Shown piece by piece: positions 6,238-11,893 of a stretch of 13,774 nucleotides of DNA. Each line of letters begins with the position of its first letter. Positions within the stretch are counted from its first letter, which is position 1. A program made the position numbers and the translations under genes. The notes under the pieces are model-generated. The model was not told the DNA's origin and made no database searches. It worked only from the letters and a program-made list of their open reading frames with translations. The stretch comes from Solobacterium sp. (GTDB lineage Bacteria; Bacillota_I; Bacilli_A; Erysipelotrichales; Erysipelotrichaceae). The stretch is from assembly GCA_017514645.1 (NCBI GenBank), contig JAFWJP010000065.1, positions 1 through 13,774 on the forward strand, in the 5' to 3' direction.

Positions 6238-6834
6238 ATGATCGAATATACAGCTGAAACACTGACGGAAGCGCTGGAAAAAGCAGCAGAAGACAAGAAC
6301 TGCACCGTAGAAGAACTCAAGTACTATACGAAGGAAACCGAGAACGGTGTCACCGTAGGTGCCTATACCCAGGATGATATCAAGGAGTTCATCTTCGATT
6401 ACCTCGGAAACTTCTTTGTCGGCATCGGCCAGGATATCGAAGTCGCAATCGAAGAAACAGAGGCCAGCGGCTATATCGTACGTCTCAACGCAGACAACAA
6501 CGCGATCCTGATCGGACGTCAGGGCAAGACGCTTGCAGCGTTCAATACGGTTATACGCGGTGCGGTCAATTCGGAGTTCAAGAGCCGGATCGATGTTCTG
6601 ATCGATATCAACAACTACAAGGAAGAGCGCTACAACAAGCTGACATACATCGCCAAGAACAACGCCAAGCAGGTACAGCGTTCCCATGTCGATGCTGCGC
6701 TGGATCCCATGCCCAACGATGAGCGCAAAGTCATTCACAAAGCACTCGCAGGATGGCACAACATCCACACACAGAGTGAAGGTGAAGGTACCGACAGACA
6801 CGTTGTCATCAAATACGTACCGGATGAAGAGTGA
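6238..6834 (+). CDS. jag: RNA-binding protein Jag/KhpB
   Basis: The product has 198 residues with three parts. The Jag-N region (about 1-45) begins MIEYTAETLTEALEKAAED. A KH domain (about 60-130) has the GxxG loop in IGRQGKTLAAFNTVIRG. A C-terminal R3H domain (about 135-198) has R-x3-H in DERKVIHKAL. The linker after Jag-N is very short compared with many relatives. Jag/KhpB partners KhpA in binding RNA and affects cell elongation and division in other Bacillota. It starts 4 bases after the yidC stop, with AAGGAG inside the end of yidC, so the two are translationally close. The TGA lies inside the stem of the operon terminator. Confidence 0.94.
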   Translation: MIEYTAETLTEALEKAAEDKNCTVEELKYYTKETENGVTVGAYTQDDIKEFIFDYLGNFFVGIGQDIEVAIEETEASGYIVRLNADNNAILIGRQGKTLAAFNTVIRGAVNSEFKSRIDVLIDINNYKEERYNKLTYIAKNNAKQVQRSHVDAALDPMPNDERKVIHKALAGWHNIHTQSEGEGTDRHVVIKYVPDEE

Positions 6835-6850
6835 GAAATCACTCTTTTTT
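6828..6850 (+). terminator. Terminator of the rpmH-rnpA-yidC-jag operon
   Basis: A 7-bp stem AGAGTGA / TCACTCT with a GAAA tetraloop (6835-6838) is followed by T to 6850. The 5' arm contains the jag stop codon, so ribosomes ending on jag could disturb the hairpin. Confidence 0.8.
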
Positions 6851-6864
6851 GCTGGACGGTTTAC

Positions 6865-6886
6865 AAAAAAAACGGCTTTTCAGCCG
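6865..6886 (-). terminator. Terminator of the lipoprotein gene at 7456-6896
   Basis: Read on the minus strand, CGGCT-GAAA-AGCCG is followed by eight T (A at 6865-6872 on the plus strand). It lies 10 bases past the stop of the minus-strand gene and back to back with the jag terminator. Confidence 0.8.
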
Positions 6887-6895
6887 GTCCCTCTG

Positions 6896-7456
6896 CTACT
6901 TTATCTCATCAAGCTCACAGTATACAAACGGAAGGTTCTTCGTAACCGTATAGTCTTTTCCGTCTGTAAGGTGATGGAACACAATGGTATACGTCATCTC
7001 TGAAACGCTCTTTCTGGCTGATTCCAGCTGGTCTTCAGAGATCGCCACAGTACACAGTTCCCATCTCCATCCCTTATCGTAGCCGTCCTTCGGCTGATCG
7101 AAAAGATAGTATCTGTCAGTATTGTTGAACACAGAGGTATCATACTCGACTTTCACCCTCTCTGCTTGAGCCGTTTCCACCATTTGATCCGTATATGACC
7201 AGTCTTCTTCGCTTGTCCATTCCGAACTGTCCAGTGTAGGGACATTGGTATGGAGTTCATAGCCGAGCGCATATTTATCCTCTTTCAGATGAATCATGAA
7301 CAGGGTACCGCTGAAGTCAGGGCTGCCGTCTTCCGGAACATCTGCTGTTTCAGTCTCCGTATCAGGATTCACCGTACTATCCGCCGTTGTATCGCTGTTC
7401 CCGCAGCCGGTGATGAGCATTGCGACCATCAGCGCTGCCAGCATGTTTCTTTTCAT
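6896..7456 (-). CDS. Lipoprotein of unknown function (186 aa)
   Basis: A short signal peptide MKRNMLAALMVAMLITGC gives lipobox ITGC with Cys18. An acidic Thr/Asp/Glu linker runs to about residue 45. The folded part holds FSGTLFMIHLKEDKYALGYE, a WTSEEDWSY turn and a C-terminal strand-rich region, MTYTIVFHHLTDGKDYTV. No known domain is recognised; it is expected on the outer membrane face. GAAAGG lies about 10 bases before the ATG. The start is only 22 bases after the ruvX stop, with no promoter visible between, so the two form one unit, although a functional link is not obvious. Confidence 0.78.
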   Translation of the reverse strand: MKRNMLAALMVAMLITGCGNSDTTADSTVNPDTETETADVPEDGSPDFSGTLFMIHLKEDKYALGYELHTNVPTLDSSEWTSEEDWSYTDQMVETAQAERVKVEYDTSVFNNTDRYYLFDQPKDGYDKGWRWELCTVAISEDQLESARKSVSEMTYTIVFHHLTDGKDYTVTKNLPFVYCELDEIK

Positions 7457-7478
7457 ATGATATGTACCTTTCTATTTT

Positions 7479-7898
7479 TTATCTGCTGTTCAGTCTCTGC
7501 AGATAGTATTCCAGGATCCGTACTGCTGCCTGTTGGTCGATGACCTTCCTGCGCTTCTTGCGGGAGACATCCATCCCGATCAGGAATTCTTCGGAATCCC
7601 GCGTTGTACTGCGCTCATCCTGCAATACGACCTTGATGCCGGATTCCTGTTCGATGATTTCCCCGATCTCCCGGGACAATTGTGCCCTGGGTCCTTCATC
7701 ATCGTTTTCCAGCAGCGGATAGCCCATGACGATGACATCCGGCTGCTCCTTTGCGACGTACTCCAGGATCCGGTCAATCGCTTCGTCGTAGTCATCCGGA
7801 TGAAAGCGGATGGTCTTCACCGGCGTCGCAAGAAAACCGGTATCCGACTTCGCAATACCGCAGGTAACACTCCCAAGATCCAGGCTGATGTATTTCAT
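7479..7898 (-). CDS. ruvX: RuvX/YqgF family RNase H-fold nuclease
   Basis: The product has 139 residues, the normal length. The motifs of the YqgF fold are present: DLGSVTCGIAKSD at residues 7-19 (first catalytic Asp7), VIVMGYPLLENDDEGPRA in the middle (about 55-72), DERSTTRDSEEFL (about 93-105) and the C-terminal RKVIDQQAAVRILEYYL with the last catalytic Asp. The Arg often seen in the first motif (DxGxxRIG) is Cys here; this position varies among true members. YqgF takes part in maturation of the 16S rRNA 5' end and was first proposed as a Holliday-junction resolvase. No ribosome site is properly spaced: GGAG touches the ATG. A near-perfect promoter puts the transcript start about one base before the ATG. 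Confidence 0.93.
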   Translation of the reverse strand: MKYISLDLGSVTCGIAKSDTGFLATPVKTIRFHPDDYDEAIDRILEYVAKEQPDVIVMGYPLLENDDEGPRAQLSREIGEIIEQESGIKVVLQDERSTTRDSEEFLIGMDVSRKKRRKVIDQQAAVRILEYYLQRLNSR

Positions 7899-7905
7899 CT
7901 CCGTT

Positions 7906-7933
7906 ATTATAGCGGATATTCACGGATTGTCAC
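7906..7933 (-). promoter_or_regulatory. Promoter of ruvX, placed for a leaderless message
   Basis: On the minus strand there is GTGACA (7928-7933), a 16-base spacer and a perfect TATAAT (7906-7911). The expected start of transcription is near 7899, and the ATG begins at 7898. The -35 overlaps a plus-strand TTGTCA (7927-7932) that could serve the divergent channel gene, though its best partner -10 (TATGAT, 7952-7957) is 19 bases away. Confidence 0.6.
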
Positions 7934-8038
7934 TCTGTAGTGCAATACGGATATGATACACTGTATGTAATACTGATACTTCTCTGTATATCAAATAAAT
8001 AAGTCCCTATCTGATTTAGGTTTTATGAGAGGTTTTTT

Positions 8039-9865
8039 ATGAATCAACCCGGACTGCGCAAACGGATCTCCTACTGGTTTGACAACCGTATGGCCAGAGG
8101 AAGTCTGACCTTGATCCATCTCCTGCTGAGCATTACCCTGATATTGCTGCTTTTCCTGTCCATCGCTGTTTATTTCTCTGCCCGTACGGAGGTCTCCTTC
8201 TTTGAGGCGTTCTTCGACACCATGGGAACATTGATCAACGCCTGGATGCCTTCCTCGGGGGACAGCAGCAGCTTCGGGTATCTGTTCTTCATGTCACTGG
8301 CTGCAATTGCCGGTCTGATGGTCACAAGCGTACTGATCGGTATCTTTTCCAGCGCGATCGAAGAAAAGATCTACAGTCTCCGCAAAGGAAACTCCATTGT
8401 CCTGGAAAATGACCATCATATCATCCTCGGCTTCTATCCCGGCGAGTATACGCTGATCAACCAGCTGATCCTTGCGGCTTCCGGAAGACCCTGCACAATT
8501 GTCATCGCCGGTGATCTGGAGCGGGACGAAATGGAAAACTATATCCGGGAAAACATCGAACTGCCGTCCAATGTCAGGATCATCTGCCGGACGGTTGATA
8601 TCTTTGACCCGGCCAGTCTCGAAAAACTCTCCCTGGAAGATGCCCGCACGATCATCATCAGTCCTACGACCGATATGAATACGGTGAAATCGCTTCTGGC
8701 CGTATCCACGATCATCAACAACACCGACAGCCAGGTCCGGATCAATGCCATCATTTCCAAAGATGAGTACCGTTTCCCGCCTACTGCCGCCATAAAGCAC
8801 AACGTAACGACCTTGCAGACAAACAGCGTCATCGCCAAGATCATTGCCCACTCCTGCACACAATCCGGGCTTTCAGATACATTCCGGGAAGTATTCAACT
8901 TTGAAGGCTCCGAACTGTACAACATCACTGTCCCCGGCGCTCAGGGCTGTAGTTTCCGGGAGCTGTCCTATATGCTTGACGGTGCATCTCCGGCAGGAAT
9001 CACCCATAACGGAGAAATACAGCTCAACCCTGATCCGGATACGATCATCGGTGACAACGATCAGATCCTTGTCTTTTCCGAGAACAGGGATTCTGCCAGG
9101 ATCAACCCCAGCGCGGAAGCTCCGGTTTTTGACCGTTCCGCAATCAAAGAAGCGATTCCGGAAGAACAGCAGTCTGTTGTCATAATCGGAAGTAACTCTA
9201 CGCTGAAAACCATTCTGCGTGAACTGCCGGACAATGTCTCTTCCGCAGTGTTGGCGGATATCGGAACCTATTCCCGGAATACAATTGAAAGAGAAGCCGC
9301 GTTGAGGAATATCAGCGTTTCCTATTTCGAAGAAGATCTTTCAGAAGAAGAAAACCTGCTCGCTCTTGCGCGTAAAGCCGAACATGTCATCCTTCTTTGT
9401 GATCACCATGAAGATGAAGACGCGTCTGACATGAAAATGGTCTTCTATCTTCTTCATCTGCGGGATATCCGCACACGGTATCAGCTGACGTTCAACATTA
9501 CTGCGGAAATGCGCAAGGAACATAACCAGAAACTGATTGTTACAGATGACCACACGGATTATATTGTAGCCTCCAATATGTCTTCTCTGTTCCTGGCTCA
9601 GCTTGCGGAAAGTCCCGAACTGATCGTTGTATTCAAAGAACTGCTTTCCAACGCAGGCAACGAACTCTATCTGAAAAAAGCGAAAAACCTGCATTGTGCA
9701 GGTCAGCATACGGTCAGTGAACTGCGCGCAATGATGCTGGAGCAGCATTATATCTTCCTTGGTTACCGGAATGCGATCGACCATACCAATGCTTTCAATC
9801 CCCCGCTGAACAATACCGTAGAATTATCAGCGGAAGACAGCCTGATCGTTCTCGGAGAAAACTGA
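8039..9865 (+). CDS. CASTOR/POLLUX-related cation channel with RCK domains
   Basis: The product has 608 residues. The start LRKRISYWFDNRMARGSLTLI resembles the 'YxFDNxMSRG' N-terminus of CASTOR/POLLUX (DMI1) channels. TM1 is about 22-46, a pore-like loop FFEAFFDTMGTLINAWMPSSG 54-74, TM2 79-106, then IEEKIYSLRKGNSIVLENDHHIILGF (split), which is the family's entry into the first RCK domain (about 118-350). A second RCK/Rossmann part starts near QSVVIIGSNSTLKTIL (about 375). Plant members pass Ca2+ or K+ across the nuclear envelope; bacterial members are little studied and are presumed to be tetrameric cation channels in the cell membrane gated by a ligand at the RCK ring. GAGAGG lies 6 bases before the ATG. 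It stands alone, divergent from ruvX. Confidence 0.88.
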   Translation: MNQPGLRKRISYWFDNRMARGSLTLIHLLLSITLILLLFLSIAVYFSARTEVSFFEAFFDTMGTLINAWMPSSGDSSSFGYLFFMSLAAIAGLMVTSVLIGIFSSAIEEKIYSLRKGNSIVLENDHHIILGFYPGEYTLINQLILAASGRPCTIVIAGDLERDEMENYIRENIELPSNVRIICRTVDIFDPASLEKLSLEDARTIIISPTTDMNTVKSLLAVSTIINNTDSQVRINAIISKDEYRFPPTAAIKHNVTTLQTNSVIAKIIAHSCTQSGLSDTFREVFNFEGSELYNITVPGAQGCSFRELSYMLDGASPAGITHNGEIQLNPDPDTIIGDNDQILVFSENRDSARINPSAEAPVFDRSAIKEAIPEEQQSVVIIGSNSTLKTILRELPDNVSSAVLADIGTYSRNTIEREAALRNISVSYFEEDLSEEENLLALARKAEHVILLCDHHEDEDASDMKMVFYLLHLRDIRTRYQLTFNITAEMRKEHNQKLIVTDDHTDYIVASNMSSLFLAQLAESPELIVVFKELLSNAGNELYLKKAKNLHCAGQHTVSELRAMMLEQHYIFLGYRNAIDHTNAFNPPLNNTVELSAEDSLIVLGEN

Positions 9866-9902
9866 CGGATCGGGGAAGATGAATGTAGGAGACCTATCAC
9901 GA

Positions 9903-9949
9903 GCCGAATCTCTTTTCCTGTAGAAGAGATTCACTGGCTTATTCAGGAA
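9903..9949 (+). ncRNA. Hairpin with pseudoknot potential after the channel gene
   Basis: GAATCTCTT (9906-9914) pairs perfectly with AAGAGATTC (9924-9932). The first six bases of the nine-base loop, TTCCTG (9915-9920), are complementary to CAGGAA at 9944-9949, so an H-type pseudoknot or an alternative hairpin can form. No T run follows, so it is not an ordinary terminator. It may be a 3' UTR structure that protects the message, or chance. I do not match it to a known RNA family. Confidence 0.3.
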
Positions 9950-9956
9950 GGATAAG

Positions 9957-9995
9957 AAAAAAGACGCAGCAGCATTTAACCATGCGGCGGCGTCT
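9957..9995 (-). terminator. Terminator of the PNPOx-fold gene
   Basis: Read on the minus strand, AGACGC...GCGTCT closes a long stem with two C/T mismatches (GC/GC and GCAT/ATGC inside) and a GGTTAA loop. It is followed by six T, then CTT. It ends the gene at 10393-10007 and may also stop plus-strand transcripts of the channel gene, although the plus-strand T run is displaced. Confidence 0.75.
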
Positions 9996-10006
9996 CTGTG
10001 CAGTTT

Positions 10007-10393
10007 TTACAGTTCTTTCTTGTTGTCAGCGCCCGGTGTGGTGACGATCACCCGTTCCGGGTAGATGATGAGCAGGCCCTTGCAGTCCAGTGCACCGCCG
10101 AAAGCGGATTTGACGGTCTTGACCATTGCCTCGAATTCAGCACCTTCTGTCGTGTGTTCTGCATGACCTTTGATCTGATAGCCTTCCATCATAGCGCCGT
10201 CATAGGCAGAAACTGCGACTTTGCCGTTAGCGGTAATATTCTTCAGTGTTGTGTCCAGAAAGACATCGCCGACCAGAAGACGATCGTCAGCTGTAACCAT
10301 CTTGAACGCAACCGGAACCGCGTTGGGTTCATCACTGTATGTCGCAATTGTCCAGAGATTGTTGTTGAGTACGTTCTTTACTGCATCGTTCAT
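10007..10393 (-). CDS. Pyridoxamine 5'-phosphate oxidase-fold protein
   Basis: The product has 128 residues, a compact FMN-binding split-barrel protein. It begins MNDAVKNVLNNNLWTIATYS, typical of the group, where a helix leads into the first strand. Then come EPNAVPVAFKMVTADDRLLVGDVFLDTT (split) and NGKVAVSAYDGAMMEGYQIKG, the common order of strands. The C-terminus has LDCKGLLIIYPERVIVTTPG. Members bind FMN, F420 or haem and often reduce small molecules; this one cannot be assigned a substrate and is too short to be a true PdxH. GGGAGG lies 8 bases before the ATG. Its promoter (10433-10461) faces the divergent HxlR-type regulator, a common pairing for redox-responsive control. Confidence 0.88.
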   Translation of the reverse strand: MNDAVKNVLNNNLWTIATYSDEPNAVPVAFKMVTADDRLLVGDVFLDTTLKNITANGKVAVSAYDGAMMEGYQIKGHAEHTTEGAEFEAMVKTVKSAFGGALDCKGLLIIYPERVIVTTPGADNKKEL

Positions 10394-10432
10394 GTTTGTT
10401 TCCTCCCTGCACTTCTGTGCTTAACAGTTTTG

Positions 10433-10461
10433 ATTCTATGCATTATGCTTTATGCAGACAA
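10433..10461 (-). promoter_or_regulatory. Promoter of the PNPOx-fold gene with repeats in its spacer
   Basis: On the minus strand there is TTGTCT (10456-10461), a 17-base spacer and TAGAAT (10433-10438). On the plus strand three 7-bp units, TATGCAT, TATGCTT and TATGCAG (10437-10457), lie head to tail across the spacer. The outer bases also form TGCAT-N8-ATGCA (10439-10456). A protein bound here would block both boxes. The divergent HxlR protein is the natural candidate. Confidence 0.5.
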
Positions 10462-10483
10462 TATATTAATCAATTCATGAGTT

Positions 10484-10501
10484 ACTATTTATTTTCATAG
10501 T
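10484..10501. promoter_or_regulatory. Second inverted repeat between the divergent pair
   Basis: ACTAT-N8-ATAGT (10484-10488, 10497-10501) lies between the two divergent genes, upstream of a possible HxlR -10 (TATAAC, 10529-10534, inside a palindrome GGTTATAACC at 10526-10535). It could be a site for the HxlR protein. The AT-rich context makes chance occurrence fairly likely. Confidence 0.3.
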
Positions 10502-10556
10502 TATATGGAATTTCACAGGAAACCGGGTTATAACCTTTGAAAAAGGAGGATCTGCC

Positions 10557-10937
10557 ATGTATAAACCGAAAACAGAAAAGGATATCCGTTGTCCTCTGGA
10601 ATACGGGCTGAACATCTTCGGCGGCAAATGGAAGACCAGGATCATCTGTGTGCTGCATGCATATGATCAGCTGCGGTACGGTCAGCTGCGGGCAGAGATG
10701 GTGGATATCACAGATGCAGTTCTGGCGGCAACGCTGAAAGAACTGACAAACAGCGGATTGATCGAACGGATCCAGTTCAACGAGATCCCGCCGCATGTGG
10801 AATACCGGCTGACGGAAAAAGGAAAATCCGTGGTACCGATCCTCCAGAGTATCTGTGTCTGGTCCGGTCAGATCATGAAAACAGATGAGCAGAATTCCAT
10901 GCGGCACTGCGAAAAATGTGACTACAAAGGCCTGTGA
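10557..10937 (+). CDS. HxlR-family winged-helix regulator
   Basis: The product has 126 residues. It shows the HxlR pattern: RCPLEYGLNIFGGKWKTRII (Cys12 followed by the GGKW helix), LRYGQLRAEMVDITDAVLAATL (recognition region) and VEYRLTEKGKSVVPIL (wing and last helix). The N-terminal Cys12 matches the redox-sensing Cys of YodB/HypR-type members, which react with electrophiles or disulfide stress and release DNA. The end carries a CEKC pair (about 118-121), further thiols that could matter for sensing or metal binding. AAGGAGGA lies 7-8 bases before the ATG. It is divergent from a flavin-fold protein that it probably controls. Confidence 0.93.
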   Translation: MYKPKTEKDIRCPLEYGLNIFGGKWKTRIICVLHAYDQLRYGQLRAEMVDITDAVLAATLKELTNSGLIERIQFNEIPPHVEYRLTEKGKSVVPILQSICVWSGQIMKTDEQNSMRHCEKCDYKGL

Positions 10938-10954
10938 TAAATCCTGAGCAATAC

Positions 10955-10980
10955 AAAAAGAGCAGATACTGCTCTTTTAT
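10955..10980. terminator. Bidirectional terminator between HxlR and XRE-HD genes
   Basis: A perfect 10-bp stem AAAAGAGCAG / CTGCTCTTTT (10956-10965, 10969-10978) with loop ATA lies between convergent stops. T runs flank it on both strands. Confidence 0.85.
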
Positions 10981-11013
10981 CGTTCAGCGTATGCTCAATG
11001 CTCAAGCCGTTTC

Positions 11014-11823
11014 TTATCTTCGCATCATTGCTTTGATGGTTTCGATCGTGCTGCTGATCTGGTATTTCAGCAGGAATGTGGCTGAACTGTACGTACTGCG
11101 TTTGATGTTATCAGCCAGCGGCAGGATCCGTTCCTCCGTTTCCCTGATGTATTCCGTCAGTTTCTCATCCGTGAATACAGCCGCCATCAGAGAAACGTTG
11201 CTGCAGCGGTCAAGAAGCTTGATCAGGCACGCGGTTTCATCTTCCCCGATCCGGCGGAAATAGGCCTCTTCCGGCAGATCCTTCCGTTTTGTCAGCAGTT
11301 CAACGATATGCTGCACCGGTTCGGGAAACGGCAGTTCTTCTGGTCGTACACCGCAGTCTTCACAGACATCGTGCAGCAGGACTGCCGCCAGCGTTTCATC
11401 CTCCCGGATCCCCATGGCGTGCGCCTGGCAGACCATCAGAAGCGGATGAGAGAAATACGGTACCCGTTCCTCGGAAAACCTTCCTGTTTTGCGGTACTGT
11501 CCGCTGTGCTTCTCCCGGGCGTAGTACAGTGCCTGCTGTGTAAGCGTCAACCCTTCGGCTTCCGCGGTTGCCTTCATTCTGGTATACATGTGTTCTGTTG
11601 AGAACAGCGTATCCTTGATGGTCCAGGGTGTCTGATGTTCATCTCCCAGCAGCTCCGCCAGGGAGATCTTCAATGCTTCTGCCAGAAGCGGCAGATTACC
11701 CGGATCCGGCATGGTCCTGCCGGTCTCCCACTGGGAAACTGCCTGTACGGTTACCCCGATCCTGTCAGCCAGCTGTTCCTGTGTCAGATGCAGCTGTTTT
11801 CTTTTTTTCTTGATGTTGATCAT
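11014..11823 (-). CDS. XRE-type HTH fused to RelA/SpoT-like HD hydrolase domain
   Basis: The product has 269 residues. Residues 1-60 are a standard XRE helix-turn-helix (LTQEQLADRIGVTVQAVSQW with the usual PDPGNLPLLAEAL after it). A linker follows to about 94. Residues about 95-240 match the ppGpp hydrolase (HD) half of RelA/SpoT and small alarmone hydrolases: ALYYAREKHSGQYRK, then PYFSHPL (His126), LLHDVCED (His151-Asp152, Glu155-Asp156), LLTKRKD, and IKLLDRCSNVSL (Asp205, Asn209). All metal and catalytic positions expected of this HD fold are there. No synthetase, TGS or ACT domain is present. It probably hydrolyses (p)ppGpp or a similar nucleotide, or uses the pocket as a sensor to steer DNA binding. 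No ribosome site precedes the ATG; the predicted leader is about 8 bases. Confidence 0.88.
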   Translation of the reverse strand: MINIKKKRKQLHLTQEQLADRIGVTVQAVSQWETGRTMPDPGNLPLLAEALKISLAELLGDEHQTPWTIKDTLFSTEHMYTRMKATAEAEGLTLTQQALYYAREKHSGQYRKTGRFSEERVPYFSHPLLMVCQAHAMGIREDETLAAVLLHDVCEDCGVRPEELPFPEPVQHIVELLTKRKDLPEEAYFRRIGEDETACLIKLLDRCSNVSLMAAVFTDEKLTEYIRETEERILPLADNIKRSTYSSATFLLKYQISSTIETIKAMMRR

Positions 11824-11837
11824 ATGCTTACGGTTAC

Positions 11838-11893
11838 ATTGTAGGGGTTTTTCTGCTGTAAAGGTATCAAGTCCTGCTTGAACCTGTTTCTAG
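11838..11893 (-). promoter_or_regulatory. Operator array and promoter of the XRE-HD gene
   Basis: Read on the minus strand: CTAGAA (11888-11893), N5, TTCAAG (11877-11882), N5, CTTGAT (11866-11871), then 22 bases and a TACAAT -10 (11838-11843). The implied -35 (TACCTT, 11861-11866) is weak, so an activator at the array is plausible. Half-site spacing and the 22-base gap equal those at 862-917. A second reading is possible: AGGTTCAAG and CTTGATACCT can form a stem with one bulge that might act as a weak terminator for the upstream dehydrogenase gene, but only three T follow. Confidence 0.5.

Noticed and set aside
10934..11263. A 109-codon plus-strand open frame after the HxlR gene
   Set aside because: It runs through the bidirectional terminator and is antisense to conserved HD-domain codons.
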